DNA of 64,000 nt. Origin: Piscinibacter sp943370595. GTDB taxonomy: Bacteria > Pseudomonadota > Gammaproteobacteria > Burkholderiales > Burkholderiaceae_C. The position numbers and the translations under genes are program-made. The notes under the pieces are model-generated. The model was given only the letters and a program-made list of their open reading frames with translations. It ran no database searches and was not told where the DNA came from. Below are positions 17,428-29,199 of this stretch, in pieces. Where the stretch lies: contig CALRRO020000018.1 of assembly GCA_943370595.1 (NCBI GenBank), forward strand, positions 1 to 64,000, given 5' to 3'. Position 1 is the first letter of the stretch. Every line of letters begins with the position of its first letter.

Positions 17428-18477
17428 ATGAACCCGCATCGCGATACCCAGGACACTCCTTACGCCGGGCTCGACCCGGACGCGGTGCTGGATGCCCTGG
17501 ACGCCGTGGGCCTGCGCGGCGACGGCCGGCTGATCCAGCTGAACTCCTACGAGAACCGCGTGTTCCAGGTGTTTCTGGAGGACGGTCGCGTGGTGGTGGC
17601 CAAGTTCTACCGGCCCGGCCGCTGGAGCGACGCGCAGATCCTGGAGGAGCACGCCTTTGCCACCGAACTGGCGGCGCATGAAGTGCCGCTGGCCGCGCCC
17701 TGGCCGCTGACCCGCGACGAACAATCGCTGCACGCCGCTCGACTGTCCCTCATCGCGACGACGCTGGCCTCGTTCGACAGCGCCGGCGGACCCTACCGAT
17801 TCGCGGTCACCGAGCGCAAGGCCGGCCGGGCGCCGGAGGTGGAGGATCCCCAGGTGCTCGAGTGGATCGGCCGCTTCATCGGCCGGCTGCACGTGGTGGG
17901 CGCCGCCGGACGCTTCGAGCACCGGCTCACGCTGAGCCCGGCCAGCCTGGGCACCGAGCCGCGCGACTGGCTGCTCGCCAACGACGTCCCGCCACCCGAC
18001 GCGCTGCCCGCCTGGCGCAGCATGGTCGACGCGGCGCTGCAGCGCGTGCAGGCGGCATTCGCCGACGCGGCACCGCTGGCCACGCTTCGCCTGCATGGCG
18101 ACTGTCACCTCGGCAACATCCTGTGGACCGGCGCCGGCCCGCACTTCGTCGACCTCGACGACGCGCTCACCGGCCCGGCGGTGCAAGACCTGTGGATGCT
18201 GCTGTCGGGCGACCGTGCCGAACGCCAGAAACAGCTCGGCGCCGTGCTCGACGGGTATGAGCAGTTCCGGGACTTCGACCGCCGCGAGCTGGCGCTGATC
18301 GAACCGCTGCGCACGCTGCGCATGATCCACCACAGCGCGTGGATCGCGCGGCGCTGGAAGGATCCTGCCTTCCCGATCGCCTTCCCGTGGTTCGAGAGCC
18401 CGGCCTACTGGACCGAGCAGGCCACGCGACTGCGCGACCAGATCGAGGCGATGGACGAGGCGCCGCTGGTCGCCTGA
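17428..18477 (+). CDS. srkA: Stress response serine/threonine kinase SrkA (YihE/RdoA)
   Basis: Protein kinase of the choline/aminoglycoside-kinase fold, 349 residues. SrkA is linked to the Cpx envelope response and to protection from stress-induced death. Seen: SYENRVFQVFLEDGRVVVAKFYRPGRW (ATP-binding lobe), the catalytic loop LHGDCHLGNILW, the metal site FVDLDDALTGPAVQDLW, and LRTLRMIHHSAWIARRWKDPAFP near the end. Starts 22 bp after the DUF2726 gene. It ends 4 bp from the convergent htpG stop, with no terminator between them. Confidence 0.93.
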   Translation: MNPHRDTQDTPYAGLDPDAVLDALDAVGLRGDGRLIQLNSYENRVFQVFLEDGRVVVAKFYRPGRWSDAQILEEHAFATELAAHEVPLAAPWPLTRDEQSLHAARLSLIATTLASFDSAGGPYRFAVTERKAGRAPEVEDPQVLEWIGRFIGRLHVVGAAGRFEHRLTLSPASLGTEPRDWLLANDVPPPDALPAWRSMVDAALQRVQAAFADAAPLATLRLHGDCHLGNILWTGAGPHFVDLDDALTGPAVQDLWMLLSGDRAERQKQLGAVLDGYEQFRDFDRRELALIEPLRTLRMIHHSAWIARRWKDPAFPIAFPWFESPAYWTEQATRLRDQIEAMDEAPLVA

Positions 18478-18481
18478 ACGC

Positions 18482-20362
<1,881 letters not shown>

Positions 20363-20559
20363 GGTCTTGTGGTGGCTGTGCTCGCCGGTCCGCCCGCCGG
20401 CGACAGCAGGATGGGGATGGCGCGCCGGATTTCAAGGCCGACGGGGCGCGATCGCCGAGGGCCGGTGGACTCAGGATTTTCCCCAGTTTTGAGCCCTCGG
20501 CCGGATGTAGCCACCGTACTACGGCCACTTCAGGCGCGGCGCCGCTAGAGTCGCCGCCC

Positions 20560-22173
<1,614 letters not shown>

Positions 22174-22191
22174 CGGCCGCCGACTCAGCGC

Positions 22192-22614
22192 TCAGACCAC
22201 GCCAAGCGCGTGGTGCCACAGCAGGTCGCCCAGGTAACGGCCGGGCAGCAGGGTGAACACGCCGGCACCCACGCAGGCGCCGAGGTAGACCCGCTGCATG
22301 GTCTTGCGGTGAAGCTCGACCTGGCGGTGGGCGATCGCCACGATGGCGGCGATCACGCCGACCAGCGTCACCACGCCGAGCACGTGGATGGGCGAGAAGC
22401 CGAACAGCTGGATCTTGCCGGTGCTGCGCATGAAGAAGGCCGACAGCGCGGTGCCCACCATCACCGTCACCCAGGCGTAGCCGAGCCCGCGGTGCCCCCG
22501 CGAACCCTTGCGGGCCCACAGGGCGGCCGGGCCGAGCAGCACGGAGGCGCTGGCGAAGGTGAGGTGGACCAGCACGAGGGGAGGAAGGCTGGTGAGGCTG
22601 GCGTCGTGGACCAT
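22192..22614 (-). CDS. DUF2306-like integral membrane protein
   Basis: Small inner-membrane protein of 140 residues with four hydrophobic segments (VLVHLTFASASVLLGPAAL, AWVTVMVGTALSAFFM, VLGVVTLVGVIAAIVAIAH, VYLGACVGAGVFTLLPG) and conserved His in HRGLGYAW and HRQVELHRKTMQ. This layout matches the DUF2306 predicted membrane proteins. Function unknown. The ATG at 22614 has GGAG 7 bases upstream; the 44 extra residues of the longer frame are Arg-rich and unlikely. Confidence 0.7.
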   Translation of the reverse strand: MVHDASLTSLPPLVLVHLTFASASVLLGPAALWARKGSRGHRGLGYAWVTVMVGTALSAFFMRSTGKIQLFGFSPIHVLGVVTLVGVIAAIVAIAHRQVELHRKTMQRVYLGACVGAGVFTLLPGRYLGDLLWHHALGVV

Positions 22615-22850
22615 GATCGGCTCCGGGGTGATGCAGGTTGCGATGGGCTCATCGTGCCGACCACCCCGCCGCGCCGCGAGTGGCCTGCGACGAAACGATC
22701 CAGTGCGGCGCGAAATGCGCGCTGCGCAACGCCAATCGCTTGTCAAGCTGCACCGCGATAGCCCGACTCGCCGCTGAGGCTTCGTCGCCGGCGTGGCCGC
22801 CGCGCGCCGGCGGTGTTAGCGTCCATTGCGCACACCGACTGGAGGATCCG
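22615..22850. other. Divergent intergenic region upstream of the Mo-hydroxylase/Sox operon
   Basis: 236 bp containing the promoters of the DUF2306 gene (minus) and the large operon (plus). I cannot place a convincing -35/-10 pair. An open frame on the plus strand (from 22638) runs into the iron-sulfur subunit but has no support as coding. Confidence 0.3.
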
Positions 22851-23300
22851 ATGGCCAAGCTGAACGTCAACGGCAAGCTGCAAGAGGTCGATGCCGAACC
22901 CGACACCCCGTTGCTGTGGGTGCTGCGCGAGCAACTCGGGTTGACCGGCACCAAGTACGGCTGCGGCATCGCGCAGTGCGGCGCCTGCACCGTGCACATC
23001 GACGGCGTGGCCACGCGCTCCTGCGTGCGGCCGCTGTCCAGCGTCGGCGCCAGCGAGAAGATCGTCACCATCGAGGGCCTCTCGCCGGACGGCTCCCACC
23101 CGGTGCAGAAGGCCTGGGCGCAGCTCGACGTACCGCAGTGCGGCTTCTGCCAGTGCGGCATGGTGATGGCCGCGGCGGCGCTGCTGAAGGAGAAGCCGAA
23201 GCCCACCGATGCCGACATCGACGCGGCGATGACCAACATCTGCCGCTGCGGCACCTACAACCGGGTCCGCGCCGCGATCAAGATCGCCGCGCAGGGCTGA
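22851..23300 (+). CDS. (2Fe-2S)-binding subunit of an isoquinoline-1-oxidoreductase-type Mo hydroxylase
   Basis: Small electron-transfer subunit of 149 residues of the xanthine-dehydrogenase superfamily (IorA-like). It binds two [2Fe-2S] clusters. The plant-type cluster ligands lie in YGCGIAQCGACTVHIDG plus Cys58; the second cluster ligands are Cys97/Cys100 (QCGFCQCGM) and Cys131/Cys133 (NICRCGTYNRVRAA). GGAGG lies 5 bases before the ATG at 22851. First gene of the operon IorA-IorB-SoxX-Y-Z-A. In related two-subunit enzymes it passes electrons from the Mo subunit to a cytochrome or quinone. Confidence 0.93.
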   Translation: MAKLNVNGKLQEVDAEPDTPLLWVLREQLGLTGTKYGCGIAQCGACTVHIDGVATRSCVRPLSSVGASEKIVTIEGLSPDGSHPVQKAWAQLDVPQCGFCQCGMVMAAAALLKEKPKPTDADIDAAMTNICRCGTYNRVRAAIKIAAQG

Positions 23301-23310
23301 GGAGACGCGA

Positions 23311-25515
23311 ATGACGACGACCCATGTCTCCCGCCGCGGCTTCCTCGGCGGATCGGCCGCGACGGCCGGCGCCCTGGTGGTCGGCTTCCACGTGCCGCTG
23401 ATTCCCGGTCAGAGCCACGCGCAGGCGCCGCTGGCGGCCTCGCCCGAGATCAACGCCTGGGTGGTGATCAAGCCCGACGACACGGTGGTGATCCGCATCG
23501 CGCGCTCGGAGATGGGCCAGGGCTCGCTGACCGGCCTGGCGCAGCTGGTCGCCGAGGAGCTGGAGTGCGACTGGGCCAAGGTCACCACCGAGTACCCCAC
23601 GCCGGGCCAGAACCTGGCGCGCAACCGCGTCTGGGGCAACTTCTCCACCGGCGGCAGCCGTGGCATCCGCGAGTCGCACGACTACGTGCGCAAGGGCGGC
23701 GCGATCGCACGCACGATGCTCGTGCAGGCGGCCGCTGACGAATGGAAGGTGCCAGCCGCGGAATGCACGGCCGCCGCCAGCGTTATCACCCACACGCCCT
23801 CGGGCCGCAAGACCCGCTACGGCCAGGTCGCTGCTGCGGCAGCGAAGCTGACGCCGCCGGCCGAGGTGAAACTGAAGGACCCGAAGGACTGGAAGCTCGT
23901 CGGCAAGCCGGTCAAGCGGCTGGACACGGTGGAGAAGCTCACCGGCGCGCAGGTCTACGGCATGGACCTGAAGCTGCCCGGCCTGCTCAACGCCGCGATC
24001 AAGGACTGCCCGGTGTTCGGCGGCAAGGTGAAGGGCTTCGACGCCGCGGCGATCGCCAAGCGGCCCGGCGTGAAGAAGGTGGTGCGTGTCGGCGACAGCG
24101 CGGTGGCGGTCATCGCCGACACCTGGTGGCATGCGAAGACCGCGCTCGACGCCCTGCCCGTCGAGTGGGACGAAGGCCCGAACGCGAAGCTGAGCAGCGC
24201 CGACTTCGCCGCGGTGATGAAGGCCGGCCTGGACGCGAACGACGCCGTGGTCGGCAACAGCGTCGGCGACACGAAGGCCGCGCTGGCCTCGGCAGCGCGG
24301 CGCATCGAGGCGGTCTATGCCTACCCGCACCAGAACCACGCGACGATGGAGACGATGAACGCGACGGCAAAGATCACGCTGTCTGCGACAGGGACGCCCG
24401 AGCGCTGCGAGGTCTGGACACCGACGCAGAACGGCGAGGCCGCGCTCGCCGCGGCCGCCGAGGCCGCCGGCCTCAAGCCGGCGCAGTGCGAGGTCTACAA
24501 GCTGCACCTGGGCGGCGGCTTCGGCCGGCGCGGCGCGGTGCACGACTGGGTGCGCCAGGCGGTGGCCATCGCCAGGGAGATGCCAGGCACACCGGTCAAG
24601 CTGATCTGGTCGCGCGAGGAGGACATGCTGCACGGCCGCTACCACCCGGTGACGATGTGCAAGCTGACCGCGGGGCTCGACGCGCAGGGCAATCTGAACG
24701 CGCTGCACATGCGCATCTCGGGCCAGTCGATCCTCGCGGGCATCTTTCCGCAGAACATCAAGGACGGCAAGGATCCGGTGGTGTTCCAGGGCCTCAATGC
24801 ACCCGGGCCCGAGGCCTCGATCGGCTACACCGTGCCGAACCTGCTGATCGACCACGCCATGCGCAACCCGCACGTGCCGCCGGGCTTCTGGCGCGGCGTG
24901 AACCTGAACCAGAACGCGATCTACCTCGAGTGCTTTCTCGACGAGGTGGCCTTCGCGACCAAGCAGGATCCGCTGGCGCTGCGCCGCAAGCTGATGGCCA
25001 GCCACCCGAAGCACCTCGCGGTGCTCAACGCGGTGGCCGAACGGGTCGGCTGGGACAAACCAGCCGCGCCCGGCGTGTTCCGCGGGCTGGCGCAGACCAT
25101 GGGCTTCGGCAGCTACGTGGCCGCCTGCGCCGAGGTGTCGGTGAGTGCCGACGGCAAGCTCAAGGTGCACCGCATCGTCGCGGCCACCGACTGCGGCCAC
25201 GCCGTTAACCCGCAACAGATCGAGGCGCAGGTCGAAGGCTCGTTCGTCTACGGGCTGTCCGCGGCGCTGTACGGCGAGTGCACGGTGAAGAACGGCCGCA
25301 TCGAGCAGGCGAACTTCGACACCTACCCGGTGATGAAGCTCGACGAGATGCCCAAGGTCGAGACCATCGTGATGCCCAGCGGCGGCTTCTGGGGCGGCGT
25401 CGGCGAGCCGACCATCGCGGTGGCCGCGCCGGCGGTGCTCAACGCAGTGTTCGCCGCCACGGGCAAGCGCATCCGCGAACTGCCGCTGAAGCACCACAAC
25501 CTGAAGAAGGCGTGA
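23311..25515 (+). CDS. Molybdopterin-binding large subunit, isoquinoline-1-oxidoreductase/aldehyde-oxidase type
   Basis: Catalytic Mo subunit of 734 residues (IorB-like). It begins with a twin-arginine signal (SRRGFLGGSAATAGALVVGF), so the holoenzyme with its 2Fe-2S partner is probably periplasmic. Mo-cofactor motifs: EMGQGSLTGLAQLVAEEL, GGGFGRRGAVHDWV, PPGFWRGVNLNQNAIYLECFLDEVA, and GGVGEPTIAVAAPAVLNAV with the expected catalytic Glu. The family hydroxylates N-heterocycles or aldehydes; the substrate here is not readable. The stop overlaps the GTG start of soxX, coupling the two unusual halves of the operon. Confidence 0.93.
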   Translation: MTTTHVSRRGFLGGSAATAGALVVGFHVPLIPGQSHAQAPLAASPEINAWVVIKPDDTVVIRIARSEMGQGSLTGLAQLVAEELECDWAKVTTEYPTPGQNLARNRVWGNFSTGGSRGIRESHDYVRKGGAIARTMLVQAAADEWKVPAAECTAAASVITHTPSGRKTRYGQVAAAAAKLTPPAEVKLKDPKDWKLVGKPVKRLDTVEKLTGAQVYGMDLKLPGLLNAAIKDCPVFGGKVKGFDAAAIAKRPGVKKVVRVGDSAVAVIADTWWHAKTALDALPVEWDEGPNAKLSSADFAAVMKAGLDANDAVVGNSVGDTKAALASAARRIEAVYAYPHQNHATMETMNATAKITLSATGTPERCEVWTPTQNGEAALAAAAEAAGLKPAQCEVYKLHLGGGFGRRGAVHDWVRQAVAIAREMPGTPVKLIWSREEDMLHGRYHPVTMCKLTAGLDAQGNLNALHMRISGQSILAGIFPQNIKDGKDPVVFQGLNAPGPEASIGYTVPNLLIDHAMRNPHVPPGFWRGVNLNQNAIYLECFLDEVAFATKQDPLALRRKLMASHPKHLAVLNAVAERVGWDKPAAPGVFRGLAQTMGFGSYVAACAEVSVSADGKLKVHRIVAATDCGHAVNPQQIEAQVEGSFVYGLSAALYGECTVKNGRIEQANFDTYPVMKLDEMPKVETIVMPSGGFWGGVGEPTIAVAAPAVLNAVFAATGKRIRELPLKHHNLKKA

Positions 25516-25937
25516 GGCTGGCCATGGCCCTGGGCGCGCTGACGGTGGCGGCCAGCGCCGCCGCGCAGCCGGTGTGGGTGGGTGACACGATCCCGGCGCC
25601 GCTGACCGCGCAGCCGGGCGATCCGGCTCGTGGCCGCGCCATCGTTGCCAGCCGCCAGCAGGGCCTGTGCCTGCTCTGCCACACGGCGCCGATCACCGAA
25701 GAGCGCTTCCAGGGCAACCTCGCGCCCTCGCTGGCGGGCTCGGGCTCGCGCTGGAGCGCGGCGCAGTTGCGCGCCCGCGTCGTCGATGCGCGACGGCTCA
25801 ACCCGCAGACCACCATGCCGCCCCTTCATGCCGTCGATGGCCTGCAGCGTGTGGGCAGCGCCTGGCAGGGCCGGCCGGCGCTCGATGCGCAGCAGGTCGA
25901 GGACGTGGTCGCCTACCTGTCGACGCTGCGCGAATGA
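25512..25937 (+). CDS. soxX: Sulfur-oxidation cytochrome c SoxX
   Basis: Periplasmic monohaem cytochrome of 141 residues. With SoxA it forms the SoxXA enzyme that links thiosulfate to the carrier SoxY. Signal MRLAMALGALTVAASAAAQ, haem motif CLLCH at 53-57, and a candidate distal Met in NPQTTMPPLH. The GTG at 25512 overlaps the stop of the Mo subunit (GTGA) and gives a charged n-region; ATG at 25524 is the alternative. It overlaps soxY downstream by ATGA. Confidence 0.9.
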   Translation: MRLAMALGALTVAASAAAQPVWVGDTIPAPLTAQPGDPARGRAIVASRQQGLCLLCHTAPITEERFQGNLAPSLAGSGSRWSAAQLRARVVDARRLNPQTTMPPLHAVDGLQRVGSAWQGRPALDAQQVEDVVAYLSTLRE

Positions 25938-26377
25938 CACACGGCCTTCCCCGTCGCGAGCTGTTGCTGGCCGGCCTCGGCCTGACGCTGAGCTGGCGCG
26001 CCGTGGCAACGCCGGCGGCGATGGAGGCCGAGATCCGTGCCTTCACCGGCGGCGCACCGTGGCGCGAGGGCAAGGTGGGCTTCGAGATCGCACCGCTGGT
26101 CGAGAACGGCAACACCGTGCCGATCACGCTGTCGGTCGACAGCCCGATGAGCGCGGCCGACCACGTACAGGCCATCGCCGTGTTCAATAGCGGCAACCCG
26201 CAGCCGCAGGTGGCGGTGTTCCGCTTCGGGCCGCGCGCCGGCAAGGCGATCGTCAACGCGCGCATGCGGCTGGCCACCTCGCAGAAGCTGACCGCCGTGG
26301 CGCAGCTCTCCGATGGCAGCTGCTGGGCGAAGTCGGTCGACGTGGTGGTCACGCTGGCCGCCTGCGTCGAGGGCTGA
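25934..26377 (+). CDS. soxY: Sulfur carrier SoxY, with atypical C-terminal tail
   Basis: Carrier subunit whose C-terminal swinging arm normally ends in GGCGG and holds sulfur on the Cys. 147 residues with a Tat-like signal (LPRRELLLAGLGLTLSWRAVA) and the immunoglobulin-like SoxY fold (VPITLSVDSPMSAADHVQAIAVFNSGNPQPQVAVFRFGP). The tail here reads VVTLAACVEG: Cys144 is kept but all four flanking glycines are replaced. Another Cys is at 130. Start ATG at 25934 overlaps the soxX stop. Confidence 0.88.
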   Translation: MTHGLPRRELLLAGLGLTLSWRAVATPAAMEAEIRAFTGGAPWREGKVGFEIAPLVENGNTVPITLSVDSPMSAADHVQAIAVFNSGNPQPQVAVFRFGPRAGKAIVNARMRLATSQKLTAVAQLSDGSCWAKSVDVVVTLAACVEG

Positions 26378-26383
26378 AGCGCC

Positions 26384-26704
26384 ATGGCCCGCGCGCTGAT
26401 CAATCTTCCGGCCAGCGCGCGCCGCGGCGAGGTGATCGAGATCCGCACACTGATCAACCACCCGATGGAGACCGGCTACCGGCGCGACAGCGGCGGCGAG
26501 CTGCAGCCGCGCGACATCATCCGCCGCTTCAGCTGCCGCTACGACGGCGAGCTGGTCTTCAGCGCCGAGCTGCATGCGGCGATCGCGGCCAACCCCTACC
26601 TCGCCTTTCACACCGTCGCCGTGGCCAGCGGCCTGCTCAGCTTCACCTGGGAAGGCGACAACGGCTTCTCGCAGACCGAGACCCGGGCGATCACCGTCAC
26701 ATGA
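26384..26704 (+). CDS. soxZ: Sulfur carrier partner SoxZ
   Basis: Chaperone-like partner that forms the SoxYZ heterodimer. 106 residues, the family length, without a signal peptide because it is co-exported with SoxY. Signature stretches: RALINLPASARRGEVIEIRTLINHPMETGYRRD, PRDIIRRFSCRYDGELVF, and FTWEGDNGFSQTETRAITV. It starts 6 bp after soxY and overlaps soxA by ATGA. Confidence 0.95.
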   Translation: MARALINLPASARRGEVIEIRTLINHPMETGYRRDSGGELQPRDIIRRFSCRYDGELVFSAELHAAIAANPYLAFHTVAVASGLLSFTWEGDNGFSQTETRAITVT

Positions 26705-27462
26705 AGATGCCCCGGCTGGCGCTCATCGGTGCGGCGCTGCTGGCCGCCTGCGCCACGCCGCCGGACCTGCGCCGCTCCGGCTTGGACGACATGACGCCGG
26801 CGAACCAGGCGCTGCAACGCGACGACACGCAGAACCCCGGCATGCTGTGGGTGCTGGAAGGCGAGGCGCTGTGGTCGCGGGCGGCGGGCTCGCGCGCTCA
26901 GTCCTGTGCCGGCTGCCACGGCGACGCGGCGAAGTCGATGCGAGGCGTCGCGGTGCGCTACCCGCGCTTCGACGCTGCAGTCGGTCGGCCGATCGATCTC
27001 GGCGAACGCATCGCGCAGTGCCGGGTGCGCCAGGGTGTGCCCGCGCCAGCGCCTGAGAGTGCCGAGCGCCTGGCGCTGCAGGCCTACGTCGCCTTCCAGT
27101 CGCGCGGGCTGCCGATCGCACCCGACGACGACCCACGCCTGGCACCCTTTCGCGAGCGCGGCCGGCAGCTGTACCAGCAACGGCTGGGCGCGCTGAACCT
27201 CGCCTGCACGCAATGCCACGACGCACTGGCCGGCGGCCGGCTCGGCGGCAGCCTCATCCCCCAGGGCCACCCGACCGGCTACCCGCTCTACCGCCTCGAG
27301 TGGCAGGGTCTGGGCTCGCTGCAGCGCCGGCTGCGTGGCTGTCTGAGCGGTGTGCGTGCCGAGCCGTTCGCACCCGGCGCGGCGCAGTGGGTCGAGCTGG
27401 AGCTGCACCTGATGGACCGCGCCCGCGGCATGCCCTTCGAGAGCCCTGCAGTCCGCCCATGA
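26701..27462 (+). CDS. soxA: Sulfur-oxidation dihaem cytochrome c SoxA
   Basis: Catalytic subunit of SoxXA, 253 residues. Two haem motifs, CAGCH (69-73) and CTQCH (169-173), mark the dihaem form. The active-site cysteine, which carries a persulfide in characterised SoxA, is Cys214 in LRGCLSGVRAEPF. An N-terminal lipobox-like LLAAC at 13-17 suggests it may be lipid-anchored rather than soluble. Last gene of the operon. No soxB, soxCD or soxVW is visible in the window, so this is a partial Sox set tied to a Mo hydroxylase. Confidence 0.92.
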   Translation: MKMPRLALIGAALLAACATPPDLRRSGLDDMTPANQALQRDDTQNPGMLWVLEGEALWSRAAGSRAQSCAGCHGDAAKSMRGVAVRYPRFDAAVGRPIDLGERIAQCRVRQGVPAPAPESAERLALQAYVAFQSRGLPIAPDDDPRLAPFRERGRQLYQQRLGALNLACTQCHDALAGGRLGGSLIPQGHPTGYPLYRLEWQGLGSLQRRLRGCLSGVRAEPFAPGAAQWVELELHLMDRARGMPFESPAVRP

Positions 27463-27574
27463 ACATCTGGTCACGAAGATGTCCGCCTGATTGAGTCGGA
27501 GATTGCGACCGCCTCGTGGTGTTCTGAACGAATGAGTTCAGCATGCGCTTCCCCCAACCCGTCAGGAGCGTTCC
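27463..27574 (+). promoter_or_regulatory. soxA-HiPIP intergenic region with two inverted repeats
   Basis: 112 bp. ACATC/GATGT (27463-27467 and 27478-27482) could be a weak hairpin just past soxA. TGAAC-N6-GTTCA (27525-27540, overlapping the smaller palindrome GTTCTGAAC) looks like an operator or promoter-proximal palindrome for the HiPIP gene. Both are seen; roles are guesses. Confidence 0.35.
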
Positions 27575-27889
27575 ATGACAACTACTCGTCGCTCTTTCAT
27601 GATGAAGGTGATCGGCACCGGTGCGGCACTGGCCGCGGTGCAAGGCGTTGCGCAGGCCGCGACACCGGTCGACGAAGCCGACCCGCAAGCCAAGTCGCTC
27701 GGCTACCGCAAGGACACCACCAAGGTCGATGCCAAGGCCTTCCCCAAGCACACCGCAGAGCAGAAGTGCAGCGGCTGCCAGCTCTACCAGGGCAAGGCGG
27801 GCGATGCTGCCGGTGCCTGTGGCATCTTCGCCGGCAAGGAAGTGGCAGCCAACGGCTGGTGCAGCGTCTGGTCGAAGAAGGCCGGCTGA
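27575..27889 (+). CDS. High-potential iron-sulfur protein (HiPIP)
   Basis: Periplasmic [4Fe-4S] electron carrier of 104 residues. Tat signal TRRSFMMKVIGTGAALAAVQGVAQA. Cluster ligands are Cys65, Cys68, Cys82 and Cys96 in CSGCQLYQG, ACGIFAGKEV and NGWCSVW, the HiPIP spacing. AGGAG lies about 8 bases before the ATG. Following the SoxXYZA/Mo hydroxylase operon, it may accept electrons from that periplasmic oxidation, or serve photosynthesis or respiration as in Rubrivivax-type bacteria (inference). Confidence 0.95.
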   Translation: MTTTRRSFMMKVIGTGAALAAVQGVAQAATPVDEADPQAKSLGYRKDTTKVDAKAFPKHTAEQKCSGCQLYQGKAGDAAGACGIFAGKEVAANGWCSVWSKKAG

Positions 27890-27920
27890 CCGGCGGCGGC
27901 GCGGCGCCGATCGTTCGCGG

Positions 27921-29138
27921 TCAGCCGCGCCGCATCACCTTGGCCACCGGGTTCGTGCGCAGCCGGAAAGCGTCTGGCATGCCCGAACCGAGCAACGGGC
28001 GCAGGTACAAGCGGAAAGCGTCGGTCACGTCGGTACCGCTGTCGCTGATGAAGGCGTCGTCCATCGTGCGCGTCTTGCCGGCCACCGATTCGAGCGGCAC
28101 CAGTTCGTAGTCCACCGAGTAGAAGCCGGTGCGCTTGATGGCCACCGAGCCGTCTTGCTGGCCCCACATCGCGTACTGCACGGCCTTCTCGCCGACCTCG
28201 CGCGCTTCGCGCTGGTCGACGTCGCTGACGCAGCCGATGAACGAGCGCTGCACGTAGCCGAAGGTGTCGCCGCGCACGCGCTTGATCTTCAGCTTGCTCT
28301 TGATCTCCTCGCACAATAGGTCGGCCAGCGCGCCGCTGCCGGAGAGCTGCACGTTGCCGTGGGCATCGTGCTCGAGGTCCTTGGCGAGCTTGGCGGCGAT
28401 CGGCGCACCGCTCTCGTCGTGGATGCCTTCGGAGACCGCGATCACGCAGCGGCGATGGCGCTCGTAGACCGCCTTCACGTCGGCCAGGAACTTCTCCAGC
28501 ACGAAGGTGCGTTCCGGCAGGTAGATCAGGTGCGGCCCGTCGTCCGGGAACTTTTTGCCCAGTGCGGACGCTGCCGTCAGGAAGCCGGCATGCCGGCCCA
28601 TCACCACCGCGAGGTAGACGCCGGGCAGCGCCGCGTTGTCGAGGTTGGCGCCGGCGAAGGCCTGGGCGACGAAGCGCGCCGCCGACGGGAAGCCGGGCGT
28701 GTGGTCATTGCCGACCAGGTCGTTGTCGATCGTCTTCGGGATGTGGATCGAGCGCAGCGGGTAGCCGGCCTTGGCCGCTTCCTCGCTGACGATGCGCACG
28801 GTGTCCGACGAGTCGTTGCCGCCGATGTAGAAGAAGTGCTCGATCTCGTGCGCCTGCAGGACCTTGAAGATCTCCTGGCAGTACTTCAGGTCGGGCTTGT
28901 CGCGGGTGGAGCCGAGCGCCGAGGACGGCGTGTTGGCCACCTGCTCGAGGTTGTGGCTGGTCTCCTGCGTCAGGTCGACGAAGTTCTCGTCGACGATGCC
29001 ACGCACGCCGTGGCGGGCGCCGTAGACCTTGCGCACCTCGCCGAAGCGCCGGGCCTCGAGCGCCACGCCGACGAGCGACTGGTTGATCACGGCGGTCGGG
29101 CCGCCGCCCTGGGCGACGAGGATCTTTCCTGATTTCAT
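27921..29138 (-). CDS. 6-phosphofructokinase, probably pyrophosphate-dependent
   Basis: Cytoplasmic phosphofructokinase-fold enzyme of 405 residues interconverting fructose-6-P and fructose-1,6-bisP. N-terminal VAQGGGPTAVINQSLVGV, active-site PKTIDNDLVGNDHTPGF (134 onward), and MGRHAGFLTAASALG. The phosphoryl-donor site reads GGNDS (106-110) rather than the GGDG of ATP enzymes; the Asp at the fourth position is the usual marker of PPi use. GGAGAG lies 4 bases before the ATG at 29138. Confidence 0.88.
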   Translation of the reverse strand: MKSGKILVAQGGGPTAVINQSLVGVALEARRFGEVRKVYGARHGVRGIVDENFVDLTQETSHNLEQVANTPSSALGSTRDKPDLKYCQEIFKVLQAHEIEHFFYIGGNDSSDTVRIVSEEAAKAGYPLRSIHIPKTIDNDLVGNDHTPGFPSAARFVAQAFAGANLDNAALPGVYLAVVMGRHAGFLTAASALGKKFPDDGPHLIYLPERTFVLEKFLADVKAVYERHRRCVIAVSEGIHDESGAPIAAKLAKDLEHDAHGNVQLSGSGALADLLCEEIKSKLKIKRVRGDTFGYVQRSFIGCVSDVDQREAREVGEKAVQYAMWGQQDGSVAIKRTGFYSVDYELVPLESVAGKTRTMDDAFISDSGTDVTDAFRLYLRPLLGSGMPDAFRLRTNPVAKVMRRG

Positions 29139-29151
29139 TCGGCTCTCCGGA

Positions 29152-29179
29152 GGACGGCGGGATGGTACGCCCGCCGTCC
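29152..29179. terminator. Hairpin between the small ORF and phosphofructokinase gene
   Basis: Perfect 10-bp stem GGACGGCGGG / CCCGCCGTCC with an 8-base loop, placed 20 bases beyond the stop of the 79-residue gene and 13 before the next start. No T-run follows on the minus strand, so it may pause or protect an mRNA end rather than terminate fully. Confidence 0.5.
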
Positions 29180-29199
29180 TGCGAAGAGCCAGCTCCCGC

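Noticed and set aside
16503..17456. 317-residue minus-strand frame over the DUF2726 gene
   Set aside because: The plus-strand product has a recognisable domain and a TM anchor; the minus-strand one is Arg/His-rich without features.
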